Origin: Planktothrix sp. PCC 11201
GTDB lineage: Bacteria > Cyanobacteriota > Cyanobacteriia > Cyanobacteriales > Microcoleaceae
Reading direction: 5' to 3'
Assembly: GCF_900009135.1 (NCBI RefSeq)
Contig: NZ_LT797683.1
Coordinates: 1-64,000, forward strand
Length of the DNA: 64,000 nucleotides
Shown: positions 26,316-35,657 of the stretch, in pieces
Layout: each line of letters starts with the position of its first letter
How positions within the stretch are numbered: position 1 is the stretch's first letter
The notes under the pieces: model-generated
What the model was told of the DNA's origin: nothing
What the model saw: only the letters and a program-made list of their open reading frames with translations
The model's database searches: none
Program-made: the position numbers and the translations under genes

Positions 26316-27548
26316 TCAGAGAATTTTTTCAATGGTTGGGTCGCCGTTAATATTCACCCAAGCAATTTGATGAATGCCTCGACGTCGGGCATAGTCGCGG
26401 ATATCTTCGGGGGTTTCCCGACGCCCTAACTCCACTTCCACCCGCACTAACTCACCAGACTGTCTTAACTGACTGGCATAGGCAAAGGCGGCTGCATCGG
26501 CTTGAGACGTTTGGGCAACCACTAACCAATCACTGGCAGGGGTTTGATGGGGGAGTTCACCCCGTCCTAATAACACTTGATGCAGGCTTTCAATATTAAA
26601 AGAAAACCCTATTCCGGGTTCAGTTTGTCCCTGGGGATGGTATAGTCCTAGGAGTTGGTCATAACGTCCGCCCTGTCCTAATACCCTGGCTCCAGATGCG
26701 GTATCACTCACGGCAATAAACACAATTCCGGTATAATAATCAAAGGTTTGAACTAAACTTAAATCTAGGGTAATTGAGGGTTTAACTTCGGAATTTTCCC
26801 AACAGTTTTGTAATAATTCCATTAAGGATTTGAGATTATTAACCGCCTCTCGTTGGGAGGAATCTAAATCAAGTTGAGAAACTTGGGATAATACGGTTTC
26901 GGGACGACCGCGTAAATCAAATAAAAATAAAGCGCGCTCTCGAAGTTCGGAGGAAAGGGATAGGGATTCTAAACCAATTCTATCTAAATTAGCGATCGCC
27001 GTTCTAACTTTTTCCCGTTCTTTCGCAGGAAAAGGTGATAATAACGATTGAGTTAAACCCGCTTCTCCCACAATCAAATCGGCATTACCCAAGCCCAAAT
27101 TTTGCAGACAGTCCCGCAACAATAACAGAATTTCTGAATCGGCGCGTAACCCCCCCGCACCCAGGAGTTCCACCCCCGCTTGATAAAATTCTAACTGTTG
27201 TCCGTGATCCAGAGCTTTACCTTTGCGGAAGACATTGGCATTGTAATAGAGGCGTTGGGGCCATGAGGGTAGTTTCCCCATGCGGGTGACAATGGCTCTG
27301 GCAATGGATGCGGTTAATTCCGGGCGCAGTCCTAAACCCTGATTTTCGGCATCTTGCAATTGAATTACCGTTGAGGGTTGTACCGCCCCTCCCGCCATCA
27401 GGGTGTCCAACCGTTCTAGGGTGGAGGTGATAATTCGATGATAGCCCCAACGGTGAAACACCTGTTGTAAGCGCCGTTCAATCCAAATTTTTTGAGCAAC
27501 ATCGAGGGGCAGTAAATCCCGCGCACCTGATGGGGGTTGATAAACCAT
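26316..27548 (-). CDS. hisZ: ATP phosphoribosyltransferase regulatory subunit
   Basis: HisZ is a histidyl-tRNA-synthetase-like paralogue that pairs with short-form HisG to start histidine synthesis. This 410-residue protein shows the class II synthetase-like core (PSGARDLLPLDVAQKIWIERRL, LERLDTLMAGGAVQPSTVIQLQD, LGLRPELTASIARAI) and the motifs FDYYTGIVF and GGRYDQLLG. It lacks the C-terminal anticodon-binding domain of true HisRS and has the diverged end expected for HisZ. HisG is not in the window. The gene appears monocistronic. Confidence 0.93.
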   Translation of the reverse strand: MVYQPPSGARDLLPLDVAQKIWIERRLQQVFHRWGYHRIITSTLERLDTLMAGGAVQPSTVIQLQDAENQGLGLRPELTASIARAIVTRMGKLPSWPQRLYYNANVFRKGKALDHGQQLEFYQAGVELLGAGGLRADSEILLLLRDCLQNLGLGNADLIVGEAGLTQSLLSPFPAKEREKVRTAIANLDRIGLESLSLSSELRERALFLFDLRGRPETVLSQVSQLDLDSSQREAVNNLKSLMELLQNCWENSEVKPSITLDLSLVQTFDYYTGIVFIAVSDTASGARVLGQGGRYDQLLGLYHPQGQTEPGIGFSFNIESLHQVLLGRGELPHQTPASDWLVVAQTSQADAAAFAYASQLRQSGELVRVEVELGRRETPEDIRDYARRRGIHQIAWVNINGDPTIEKIL

Positions 27549-27658
27549 ACTGGAGAATTAAGAATTAACATAGAGTTACAAACCGATCAATTTGTAACTT
27601 TCCTTACCATACCCTATTCTGTTACCCACGGAATAAAAATTAATTAAAACTGTGATTT

Positions 27659-28381
27659 TTAATCATTGGAGCCATAGGCGATATTCAAACTTACCCAAAA
27701 AATTAAACTAGAAATAATAATAATTAATGTTGCCCAAAACCAGTGGGGAAGAAATAAATATTCGGCTATTTTTCCGGTATCGGAAACTAACTGTTGACCA
27801 TTAATATTAACTGAACTTTGCCCAAATAAATATTCTTTTTGATGATAGGTACTGACAATCGCTTGTACACCCAAAAATTGTACCGTCCAAGCCTGAATTC
27901 CTTGGGGAGTTTTCCAAGCTATTAATAAAACAAATAGTCCCCACAGAGACATCGCAACGGCCCCAAACCAAGTCCGTATCCACAATAATACCGAAAGCAA
28001 CATCACCGAACCCAAAGCGATTAAACACCAACGGGCGGTTTTATAGCGACGGCTAGATAAAATTAACAGTCCCCCCGCCAAAGCTGGCCCCATAGGGCCT
28101 CCCATCGCCACTAATGCCTTTCCAATGCGACCCGCAAAAGACACGGAATTGTAGGCTATTCCTGAACCATCGGGAAACATTAATAGTTTATAAAAATTGC
28201 CCCCTAACAGAATAGCGGTTAATCCATGTCCCATTTCATGGAACCAAGTTGCTAAAATAGAGAAGGGATATAAAATATAACTTCCCCAAGGAAATTGCCA
28301 TAAAATAATGGTGACAATAGCTGCCACAATTAACCAAGTTAATCCAATTTTAGAAGATGATAAACCCGTGAGTTTAGACAT
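27659..28381 (-). CDS. M50-family membrane metallopeptidase (M50B-like)
   Basis: The 240-residue protein is an integral membrane zinc peptidase-like protein with about six hydrophobic segments. The zinc site HEMGHG lies near residue 48 in TWFHEMGHGLTAILLGG. GGPMGPALAGGLLIL and the following segments resemble the M50B-like family often found in cyanobacteria, which is related to site-2 proteases but short and without a PDZ domain. The second Asp ligand region typical of site-2 proteases is not obvious, so proteolytic activity is not certain. It is convergent with nothing and lies on its own between hisZ and the J-domain gene. Confidence 0.82.
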   Translation of the reverse strand: MSKLTGLSSSKIGLTWLIVAAIVTIILWQFPWGSYILYPFSILATWFHEMGHGLTAILLGGNFYKLLMFPDGSGIAYNSVSFAGRIGKALVAMGGPMGPALAGGLLILSSRRYKTARWCLIALGSVMLLSVLLWIRTWFGAVAMSLWGLFVLLIAWKTPQGIQAWTVQFLGVQAIVSTYHQKEYLFGQSSVNINGQQLVSDTGKIAEYLFLPHWFWATLIIIISSLIFWVSLNIAYGSND

Positions 28382-28438
28382 GATTTAATTAAACAGTCTG
28401 AATAACTTTTGATTCGATGCCCCTGATTGCGATAATTT

Positions 28439-29323
28439 CTATTTTTTCTTGCCGCCAAATAGCCCACCAAACAAACCGCCACCGGAGGATTTAGCGGTTT
28501 TCGATTTTATCCCGGCGGGAGTTGTGGACTTTTCTAGTTCTTTTTTTGCTTCTAGGGCTTGGGGTTGTTTCGGATCAAGTTGTAGGGCTCGATTAATATG
28601 GGGAGTAGCTAGTTTGGGTTGATTTTGTTTTAAATAAACTAACCCCAATAAACCATGACAATGACTATTATCAGGTTGCCGTTTAATGGCGTCTTTTAAT
28701 TCTGAAGCCGCTTGGGTATAGTTTTGACTTGCAATCAACTGTTCGGCACGGTGACAGGCTTGTTCGACAAAGGAATCTTTTTTGGGTGTTGCTGTGGACG
28801 GGATGGGAGTTAGTTCGGGGGATTTAGCAGATGGGGGAGCGGCACCTTTTTGGTTTTTACGAAGTAAATAAACCAGGTTTAATTCACTAATTTGCCCGGT
28901 AATTTCTAATACCTTTTCCGGGGATTCATATTGATGTTTTGCTAACGCTTTGATCGCACTTTCATAGGCATTTTGATAATCGGAGGCTTGCAGAAGTTTT
29001 TGAGCGGATTCGGTTTGCGGTTTTAGGTTATGCTGTTCTTTAACAATGCGATCGCCAATGGTTTTTAACAGCAGTGTATATTCCTTGCGTTCAGCTTCCT
29101 TAGAAAACTGATTATAGGCCGGACTGACTAATTTAGCTAATAATTGTTTGGCTAACTCCCGATCTTGGGGGTTCTCAAACGGACAGGTATCAGGATGCAA
29201 ACGACGAGCAATCTGCATATAGCGTCTGCGGATATCGTCAAATTCGGCTTCTAGGGAAACCCCTAAAATCCCGTGATTATCCATAAATTCAAACTGAAAT
29301 AACCCTTGTTTAATTTCAAACAT
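28439..29323 (-). CDS. J-domain protein with TPR region
   Basis: The 294-residue protein starts with a J domain (about 15-90) including the Hsp70-activating HPD motif in ARRLHPDTC. A C-terminal tetratricopeptide region (about 180-260; HRAEQLIASQNYTQAASELKDAIKRQP and similar) follows, and the protein ends in a Lys/Gly-rich tail GGGLFGGLFGGKKK. It lacks the zinc-finger and substrate-binding domains of DnaJ proper, so it is a specialised co-chaperone. ATG at 29323 was chosen; a second Met at residue 15 (MDNHGILGVS) lies right at the J-domain start and would also give a complete domain. Confidence 0.88.
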   Translation of the reverse strand: MFEIKQGLFQFEFMDNHGILGVSLEAEFDDIRRRYMQIARRLHPDTCPFENPQDRELAKQLLAKLVSPAYNQFSKEAERKEYTLLLKTIGDRIVKEQHNLKPQTESAQKLLQASDYQNAYESAIKALAKHQYESPEKVLEITGQISELNLVYLLRKNQKGAAPPSAKSPELTPIPSTATPKKDSFVEQACHRAEQLIASQNYTQAASELKDAIKRQPDNSHCHGLLGLVYLKQNQPKLATPHINRALQLDPKQPQALEAKKELEKSTTPAGIKSKTAKSSGGGLFGGLFGGKKK

Positions 29324-29501
29324 ACTGTTTTGCTTTCCTTGGCTAGACCTGCGACGAAGATTAATCGCACCTCTTTGATCCTAATATAACCCGTTTCCCA
29401 CAGTTAGAAGTAAAAAAAAACCGGATCTCTGCCAGAAACCCAGTTGCTAAAATATTAATGGAGACTGACCTTTTAATATCAATATCCGTTGTAGTTCCTG
29501 A

Positions 29502-29645
29502 TTAAGACAGAGAATAGGCTGTTTGCAGTGCCCACCAAACTAAAACGCCGATACCTCCCAAAACCAGCACAGAAGAAATAATAATTGCCGTGGGACTGTC
29601 CGCCCCTTTAAATTTCATGATTCCACGATCTAAGTCGGATGCCAT
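29502..29645 (-). CDS. Small single-span membrane protein, 47 residues
   Basis: This short frame runs from ATG (29643-29645) to TAA (29502-29504). It encodes a charged N-terminus (MASDLDRGIMKFKGADSP) and one membrane helix (about residues 19-41: TAIIISSVLVLGGIGVLVWW), ending TAYSLS. The composition and layout are those of small thylakoid-complex subunits (photosystem, cytochrome b6f or NDH-1 type) in cyanobacteria, but I cannot assign it to a named subunit. Neighbours on the same strand are the J-domain and MscS genes. Support comes from the clean hydrophobic helix and the lack of any other gene in this 400-bp gap. Confidence 0.65.
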   Translation of the reverse strand: MASDLDRGIMKFKGADSPTAIIISSVLVLGGIGVLVWWALQTAYSLS

Positions 29646-29726
29646 ATTTTAGTTTGCCTAACTCTTATGAGTAGTTATAGCACAAATAATTCTAATTTTG
29701 GCGATCGCACCTTAACAACAAATGGA

Positions 29727-30566
29727 TCAAACCAATTGAATCTCCGCCCCCTCTAAGCTCTGTTTAAGCTGTTGATTCAGATCGGAACGTACCCGCAAAT
29801 AGTCAGAATTAACTACCCAAACCGTTAATAAAGTTTTAATCCCACCCGCCGCTATTTCCTGAATTTCCAGATCAGGTATTGGTTCTAATAAAATCCGTGA
29901 ATCATTTTTAACTAGAGTCGTAAAAATTTCCCTAACTTGATCCAAGTTTGTATTATAACTGATATTTAACTTAATATCAACCCGACGGATAGGTTGAATT
30001 GAGTGATTGACTATTTTATCTCCGTAGAGTTTACTATTGGGAATAATAATTGTTTTATTATCGGGTGTTTTTAACAGGGTCGTGAAAATTTGGATTTCCT
30101 CAACTATTCCCTCTACTCCCCCCCCTTCAATATAATCATGGACTTTAAAGGGGCGGAAAAAAATCATAAATACCCCTGAAGCAAAATTAGATAAAGACCC
30201 CTGCAAAGCTAAACCAATAGCTAACCCAGCAGCGCCTAAAACCGCTACAAAGGATGTGGTTTTCAATCCCAGCCTTCCCAGGGCAGTTAAAACTACAAAG
30301 GTAACCGTTGCCATGTAAATTAAGTTAACAAAAAATCTAATTAGGGTTGGCTCAACTTGAGCCTTGATCATCAGACGTTTACTTAAATTTTGGATAAGTT
30401 TTGCCAACCATAGACCCATGAGTAGGATCAGAATTGCCATGATAAATTGAATACCCAACTTAGCAATTAATTGAGAAAGTTGAATCAATAATTCCTTTTG
30501 TTGTTCGGCTGTTAGCATAAGCTGGAAATCCAAAAAAAAGCTAAAATTTAATGCACTTTCGAGCAT
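29727..30566 (-). CDS. Small-conductance mechanosensitive channel, MscS family
   Basis: The 279-residue protein has three membrane segments (about 30-55, 75-100, 105-135). The pore helix is Gly/Ala-rich (VAVLGAAGLAIGLALQGSLSNFASGVFMIFFRPF), followed by the beta domain (HDYIEGGGVEGIVEEIQIFTTLLKTPDNKTIIIPNSKL) typical of MscS. It should release solutes on hypo-osmotic shock at the cytoplasmic membrane. The open frame begins MLESALNFSFFLDFQLMLTAEQQ; the ATG for MLTAEQQ, 16 codons further in, would also give a complete channel, so the start is uncertain. Confidence 0.94.
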   Translation of the reverse strand: MLESALNFSFFLDFQLMLTAEQQKELLIQLSQLIAKLGIQFIMAILILLMGLWLAKLIQNLSKRLMIKAQVEPTLIRFFVNLIYMATVTFVVLTALGRLGLKTTSFVAVLGAAGLAIGLALQGSLSNFASGVFMIFFRPFKVHDYIEGGGVEGIVEEIQIFTTLLKTPDNKTIIIPNSKLYGDKIVNHSIQPIRRVDIKLNISYNTNLDQVREIFTTLVKNDSRILLEPIPDLEIQEIAAGGIKTLLTVWVVNSDYLRVRSDLNQQLKQSLEGAEIQLV

Positions 30567-30632
30567 TCATCGGCTCAATATTATCAGTTTATGATATAAT
30601 CACCAACTGAAATATGATTTTGCTGGCTTTAA

Positions 30633-31196
30633 ATGAATTCTTCCCCAACCCCTAACGAATTCAATAACATCGAAGACCTTGAAAATCAACCAAATTCAGG
30701 TGATCCCGGTTTACAAAGGTTTGCACTGCGGTTGAAAACGAGCATGGGACGAGATATCTTAATCCAAACAGAACTGGATAAACTCAGAACTCAACTGCAA
30801 TGTGATCGAGTAATTTTATATTATTTTTATTATCAATGGAAAGGGCAAGTTACTTTTGAATCTTTGAGTCAAGCAATCTTCTCAATCTATGGTTCTACGG
30901 GTGCAGACAATTGTTTTAATCAGGAATATGCTCAACTTTATCAACAGGGAAGAATTAGCGCGATCGCCGATATTGAAACCGAAGCTATTCATCCCTGTTA
31001 TCAAAAGTTTTTGCGTAGTATTTATGTTCGGGCTAATTTAGTTGTTCCTGTGATTGTTGATAACCAACTCTGGGGTTTATTAATTGCTCATTATTGTCAA
31101 CTTCCTCATCTTTGGAATGCTTCGGAATTTGAACTGGTGAAAACCGTCGCAAAAACCCTATCTAATGCACCAGAAATTATAAATTTAAAGAGGTAG
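30633..31196 (+). CDS. Stand-alone GAF-domain protein with DXCF-like motif
   Basis: The 187-residue protein is almost entirely one GAF domain (about 35-185) with no output domain. It carries DNCF (Asp92-Phe95) followed by YQQGRISAIADIETEAIHPCYQKFL and VRANLVVPV...LWGLLIAHYC. The layout matches cyanobacteriochrome-type GAF domains, where a DXCF Cys (here Cys94) and a conserved second Cys (here Cys122) hold a bilin. The usual Cys-His pair is Cys-Tyr here, so bilin binding is possible but unproven; many cyanobacterial GAF domains share this frame without binding a bilin. It is divergent from the MscS gene and followed by 246 bp before lysC. Confidence 0.85.
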   Translation: MNSSPTPNEFNNIEDLENQPNSGDPGLQRFALRLKTSMGRDILIQTELDKLRTQLQCDRVILYYFYYQWKGQVTFESLSQAIFSIYGSTGADNCFNQEYAQLYQQGRISAIADIETEAIHPCYQKFLRSIYVRANLVVPVIVDNQLWGLLIAHYCQLPHLWNASEFELVKTVAKTLSNAPEIINLKR

Positions 31197-31442
31197 CAAC
31201 AGAGCCAATTTAATATTTTACTCCGATTAGATCATCAAATGATCAGGGTTTTCTTTCTCTGTGCTATGATATTAGCATCCCCAATCCCAACTTCCATACC
31301 CTTTATGTCAACATTCCTTGAAATATTTTTCCAAACTTGAGGATGATTTTCTCCTATTTTCCTGTAGAATACAATAGGTTGATTCAGCCTGATCTTAAAT
31401 TAGTTTAATTGTCAAATCCCAATTGCTAACCCTGAAGTTAAT

Positions 31443-33281
31443 ATGCTAATTATTCAAAAATACGGTGGTAGTTCTGTTGGTTCCGTTGAACGCATTAAAT
31501 CTGTTGCTCAACGGGTATTAAAAACAGCCCAAGATCATCAAGTGGTTGTCGTTCTTTCTGCTATGGGAAAAACCACTGATCAATTAGTTAGTTTAGCTCA
31601 ACAAATTTCTCCGACTCCTAACCGTCGAGAGATGGATATGTTACTCTCAACCGGAGAACAAGTCAGCATTGCTTTATTAAGTATGGCATTGCAGGAATTA
31701 GGACAACCCGCGATTTCTTTAACTGGTGCGCAAGTAGGAATTGTCACCGAAGCCGAACACACTCGCGCCCGAATTTTAAATATTGAAACTGAACGCATAG
31801 AACGTCACTTAAATCAAGGGCAAGTGGTAATTATCGCCGGATTTCAAGGGGTTAGTAGTCAAGATGATTTAGAAATTACTACCCTAGGAAGGGGCGGTTC
31901 TGATACCTCGGCGGTGGCTTTAGCAGCGGCTTTAAAAGCGGATTTATGTGAAATTTATACTGACGTTCCAGGGATTTTAACCACCGATCCCCGCTTAGTT
32001 CCCAATGCCCAACTAATGACAGAAATCACCTGTGATGAGATGTTAGAACTCGCCAGTTTGGGAGCGAAAGTTTTGCATCCTCGTGCTGTAGAAATAGCCC
32101 GAAATTATGGCGTTTCCTTAGTGGTTCGTTCCAGTTGGACAGACGATCCTGGAACAAAAGTTATTCCTCCGAAATCCCAGCCTCGACCCTTAGAAGGCTT
32201 AGAATTAGCTCGTCCGGTCGATGGTGTTGAATTTGATACGGATCAAGCGGCGGTTTCTTTATTAAGAATACCAGATCACCCGGGCATTGCGGCTAAATTA
32301 TTCGGCGGAATTGCTTTACAAAATTTAGATATTGATTTGATTATTCAATCTATTCACGAAGGCAATATTAATGATATTACCTTTACCGTAGAACGGAAAT
32401 ATTTTACCAAAGCGATCGCCATTTCCAATGCCTTATTACCCGCTTTAGGAAAACCCAATAGTTCCGATATTGGTAATGCGGAAGTGACGGTCGATGATCG
32501 TCCTATTGCTAAGGTTAGTATTGTGGGAGCGGGAATGATTGGTCGCCCTAAAGTTGCCTCTCAAATGTTTAATACCCTCGCCCAAGCCGGAATTAATATT
32601 CAGATGATTTCGACTTCAGAAGTTAAGGTGAGTTGTGTGATTGCCGCTGAAGATTGTGAACGGGCTGTTACAGCTTTATGTCAATCCTGTGAGGTGAATA
32701 TTCCTAAAAAACCCTCCCACAGTTTTGAAGTAGAAAAAACTCCCCAGAATCAAACCTTACCCCCCGTGCGTGGGGTGGCATTGGATGTTAAACAAGCCCG
32801 TTTAGCAATTCGTTATATTCCCGACCGTCCGGGGATGGCAGCCAAAATATTCTCCCTTTTAGCCGATCATAATATTAGTGTGGATATGATTATTCAATCC
32901 CAACGCTGTCATCAAATTAATGGGATTTTAACCCGAGATATTGCCTTTACTGTTGCCCAGGGAGACGCAGATGAATCTCAACAGATTTTAGAACAGGCAG
33001 TATCTGAATTAGGATGTGGTGAAATTATTGTAAATAAATCCATTGCCAAACTGAGTGTTGTTGGTTCGGGAATGTTACATCATCCCGGGGTAGCTGCTAA
33101 AATGTTTGAGGCTTTAGCTAACAGAAATATTAATATTTCTATGATTGCGACTTCTGAAATTAAAGTCAGTTGTTTAGTGGATGAAGACCAGGGCGTAGAA
33201 GCATTAAAAGCGGTTCATGAAATCTTTGAACTATCGGGCGATAAAACCTTTATTGTTCCAGAACGCGCCCCTGTTGCTTGA
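31443..33281 (+). CDS. lysC: Aspartate kinase with four ACT domains
   Basis: This enzyme phosphorylates aspartate, the first step to lysine, threonine and methionine. The N-terminal kinase domain (1-250) has [21 protein letters not shown] and [16 protein letters not shown]. The C-terminal half contains two paired ACT regulatory modules, seen as repeats of [26 protein letters not shown] / [26 protein letters not shown] and of [22 protein letters not shown] / [22 protein letters not shown]. At 612 residues it has the long form with duplicated ACT pairs known from cyanobacteria, which implies concerted feedback by lysine and threonine. ATG at 31443 starts directly at the kinase strand. Confidence 0.97.
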   Translation: MLIIQKYGGSSVGSVERIKSVAQRVLKTAQDHQVVVVLSAMGKTTDQLVSLAQQISPTPNRREMDMLLSTGEQVSIALLSMALQELGQPAISLTGAQVGIVTEAEHTRARILNIETERIERHLNQGQVVIIAGFQGVSSQDDLEITTLGRGGSDTSAVALAAALKADLCEIYTDVPGILTTDPRLVPNAQLMTEITCDEMLELASLGAKVLHPRAVEIARNYGVSLVVRSSWTDDPGTKVIPPKSQPRPLEGLELARPVDGVEFDTDQAAVSLLRIPDHPGIAAKLFGGIALQNLDIDLIIQSIHEGNINDITFTVERKYFTKAIAISNALLPALGKPNSSDIGNAEVTVDDRPIAKVSIVGAGMIGRPKVASQMFNTLAQAGINIQMISTSEVKVSCVIAAEDCERAVTALCQSCEVNIPKKPSHSFEVEKTPQNQTLPPVRGVALDVKQARLAIRYIPDRPGMAAKIFSLLADHNISVDMIIQSQRCHQINGILTRDIAFTVAQGDADESQQILEQAVSELGCGEIIVNKSIAKLSVVGSGMLHHPGVAAKMFEALANRNINISMIATSEIKVSCLVDEDQGVEALKAVHEIFELSGDKTFIVPERAPVA

Positions 33282-33300
33282 TAGAATCTCCCAAAATTTT

Positions 33301-33328
33301 GTAGGGGTAATTCATGAATTACCCCTAC
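33301..33328. repeat. 28-bp perfect palindrome GTAGGGG...CCCCTAC
   Basis: The sequence from GTAGGGG to CCCCTAC with core TAATTCATGAATTA is its own reverse complement over all 28 bases. It lies 19 bp after the lysC stop codon. An almost identical copy is at 56612, and a different-core member at 40889. Confidence 0.85.
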
Positions 33329-33366
33329 AAATAGCCATAATATAACTTTATTTGAGTTTAAATCTA

Positions 33367-34215
33367 ATGATTAATCTTTTGATTGAACCTTTACAATATA
33401 GTTTCATGCAGCGATCGCTCACCATAGCGATTTTAGTCGGAATTATTTGTGCCGTTGTCGGTAGCTATTTAATGGTGCAACGACTGGCATTATTAGGAGA
33501 TGCCATTAGTCATTCGGTCTTACCCGGTTTAGCGATCGCATTTATCCTCAATGCTAATATCTTTGTCGGAGCATTTGTTGCGGGAATTTTAAGTACCCTT
33601 TGCATGAATATCATCAGAACCTATTCTCGAATTAAAGAAGATGCCGCAATGGGAATTGTATTTTCCGCCTTTTTTGCATTAGGAATAACCCTAATTACTT
33701 TAGTTCAAAAAGACAATAAAATTGACTTAAATCATTTTCTATTTGGTAATATTCTCGGAGTAACAACAGAGGATGTTAGGGATACTTTTATCATTGCCAT
33801 GATTATCCTAACTGTAGTCACCTTAATCTATAAAGAACTCCTGTTTTATACCTTTGATCCCCTGGGTGCTGAAGCCACAGGTTTACCCGTTAACCTGCTG
33901 AATTTAGGATTAATGGGATTAATTGCCTTAACCATTGTTGCCAGTTTAAAAGCCGTCGGTGTCATCCTGGTATTATCCCTATTAATTACCCCCGCAGCCA
34001 CAGCCTATTTATTAGTAGAACGTCTGCATTTAGTTATGATATTAGGAGTAATAATTGGGGTAATTTCCAGTATTAGCGGAATGTACCTCAGTTACTTTTA
34101 TAACCTCCCTTCTGGCCCAGCCATTGTATTAGTAACATTTGGATTATTTGTCTTGGCGTTTTTATTCAGTCCCACCCAAGGATTATTAAAAATAGAGCCA
34201 GGGAATAGGCAATAG
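33367..34215 (+). CDS. Metal ABC transporter permease (ABC-3 family, Zn/Mn type)
   Basis: The 282-residue protein has about eight hydrophobic helices and the ABC-3 family signatures [25 protein letters not shown] and [47 protein letters not shown] (family core around 165-215). It would import zinc or manganese at the cytoplasmic membrane. The frame opens at a TTG (33352), but the ATG at 33367 is preferred. No ATPase or binding-protein gene is next to it, so its partners lie elsewhere or upstream genes were lost. The C-terminal residues GNRQ and the TAG stop are supplied by the AATAGGC repeat that follows. Confidence 0.9.
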   Translation: MINLLIEPLQYSFMQRSLTIAILVGIICAVVGSYLMVQRLALLGDAISHSVLPGLAIAFILNANIFVGAFVAGILSTLCMNIIRTYSRIKEDAAMGIVFSAFFALGITLITLVQKDNKIDLNHFLFGNILGVTTEDVRDTFIIAMIILTVVTLIYKELLFYTFDPLGAEATGLPVNLLNLGLMGLIALTIVASLKAVGVILVLSLLITPAATAYLLVERLHLVMILGVIIGVISSISGMYLSYFYNLPSGPAIVLVTFGLFVLAFLFSPTQGLLKIEPGNRQ

Positions 34216-34320
34216 GCAATAGGCAATAGGCAATAGGCAATAGGCAATAGGCAATAAGCAATAGGCAATAGGCAATAGGCAATAGGCAATAAGCAATAGG
34301 CAATAGGCAATAGGCAATAC
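34204..34320. repeat. Long heptamer array AATAGGC, 16 units
   Basis: Sixteen consecutive 7-bp units and a partial 17th run without interruption. Units 8 and 13 read AATAAGC; the rest are AATAGGC. The first two units are inside the permease gene and provide its last two codons and TAG stop. Slippage should make its copy number variable between strains. The repeat also creates false open frames on the minus strand reading PIAYCLL. Confidence 0.95.
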
Positions 34321-34360
34321 TTCGACTTCGCTCAGTAACAAGGGAATAGGGAATAGTAAG

Positions 34361-34573
34361 TTATCCCCCACCCACAATAGTCACTATTTCTAAGATATCC
34401 CCGGGTTGGATTTCGGTAGTTTCCCAGAATTGGTGATGGAGAATTTCACCATTATATTCTATGGCAATTAAACGGGGATTTAAACCTTGTTGTTGTAAAA
34501 ACTGGGGAAGTTTTAGCCCCGAAGAACAGGTTTTTAATTCCCCATTAACTTTAACCGTAATTGTTTCTTTCAT
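34361..34573 (-). CDS. thiS: Sulfur carrier protein ThiS
   Basis: This 70-residue ubiquitin-like protein carries sulfur as a C-terminal thiocarboxylate for thiazole synthesis in the thiamine pathway. It has the beta-grasp start [12 protein letters not shown] and the essential C-terminal Gly-Gly (IVTIVGGG). It starts 13 bp after the thiE stop on the same strand, so the two genes form an operon. ThiG, ThiF and ThiC are not in the window. Its stop codon is about 40 bp from the long heptamer array. Confidence 0.95.
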   Translation of the reverse strand: MKETITVKVNGELKTCSSGLKLPQFLQQQGLNPRLIAIEYNGEILHHQFWETTEIQPGDILEIVTIVGGG

Positions 34574-34586
34574 GCTTAATTTTCGG

Positions 34587-35657
34587 TTAGTTAGGTAAAA
34601 CTTTGTGGGATCGGAGGTTTCTAACCCGATGCAATTGGGATAGAAAATATTGGGTGACTAAAGTCGGTTGTTCGGCATTCATAATCGAACGCACAACGGC
34701 AACCCGTTCGCACCCTGTCGCCATCACATCATCAAAATTATTCATATCAATTCCACCAATGGCGAACCAAGGAAGTGTGGAATTTTTAACCGCATGACGA
34801 ACATATTCTAAACCCGCAGCTGCCTTCCCTGCCTTGGTAGGAGTCTCATAAACCGGGCCGACGCCGATATAATCTGCACCCTCTTGAATGGCTCGTTTCA
34901 TATCTTCAGGACTATGGGTAGAACGACCAATTAATCGTTGAGGGCCAAGGACTTGTCGGGCTAATTGAATCGGGATATCCTCTTGGCCTAAATGGACTCC
35001 ATCGGCGTCAACGGCGACGGCAAGATCAACTCGATCATTCACTAAGAATAAAGCATCATAGCGATGACAGAGTTGACATAATTTCTGGGCAGTTTTTAAT
35101 CGAATTTCATCATTAGAAGTTTTATCCCGATATTGAACTAAAGTTAATCCCCCTTGTAGGGCTGCTTCGACAATGGCGAATAATTTTTCCCCGGGGGACG
35201 TGACTAAATAGAGATAGGAATTTTGTAAAACCTTATGACGTTCATGGGCGAGTAAACGGCTTTCTAGGGTATAAACTTGATAGCGCATTTGTTTAAAGGT
35301 GCGCCCCATTTCGGGATCATATAATTTCCCGTATTCCTCAAGAACCCTTAAGGCTTCTTGTACCCGACAGAAATTGGCTTGTAACAGTTGTTCAATGCCT
35401 GACCGCTGTTCCTCTTGGGGATGGGTTAATTCTGTGCCAGGATCATCAACGGTGTTGCGATAGGAACGTAAGGTCATGGTATGCCAACGGGCGATTTCTT
35501 GGCGCAGATGTTTACATTCTTCCGCGAGTTCCCCGCTATTTAACCCAAACCGACACCACTCCTCGATGATTCTCAGGCCCTCCCGGGTGCGGTCTAGGTT
35601 AGCATCTAAAATCCGATAGAGAATCGGCTGTGCTAGGGGAGTATATTGTTGATCCAT
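34587..35657 (-). CDS. thiE: Thiamine-phosphate synthase with N-terminal extension domain
   Basis: The enzyme joins the thiazole and pyrimidine moieties to thiamine phosphate. The C-terminal half (about 145-345) is the TIM-barrel ThiE: YLVTSPGEKLFAIVEAALQGGLTLVQYRDK, FLVNDRVDLAVAVDADGVHLGQEDIP, IGRSTHSPEDM, GADYIGVGPVYETPTKAG and FAIGGID. The N-terminal 140 residues (RILDANLDRTREGLRIIEEWCRF) form the extra domain found on ThiE of cyanobacteria and related groups; its role is not clear from the sequence. The total length of 356 fits that fused form. It leads an operon with thiS. No TPP riboswitch was recognised in the 297 bases upstream. Confidence 0.95.
   Translation of the reverse strand: MDQQYTPLAQPILYRILDANLDRTREGLRIIEEWCRFGLNSGELAEECKHLRQEIARWHTMTLRSYRNTVDDPGTELTHPQEEQRSGIEQLLQANFCRVQEALRVLEEYGKLYDPEMGRTFKQMRYQVYTLESRLLAHERHKVLQNSYLYLVTSPGEKLFAIVEAALQGGLTLVQYRDKTSNDEIRLKTAQKLCQLCHRYDALFLVNDRVDLAVAVDADGVHLGQEDIPIQLARQVLGPQRLIGRSTHSPEDMKRAIQEGADYIGVGPVYETPTKAGKAAAGLEYVRHAVKNSTLPWFAIGGIDMNNFDDVMATGCERVAVVRSIMNAEQPTLVTQYFLSQLHRVRNLRSHKVLPN

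Noticed and set aside
34098-34377. Minus-strand open frames reading PIAYCLL repeats
   Set aside because: They arise only from the AATAGGC heptamer array and overlap the permease 3' end.
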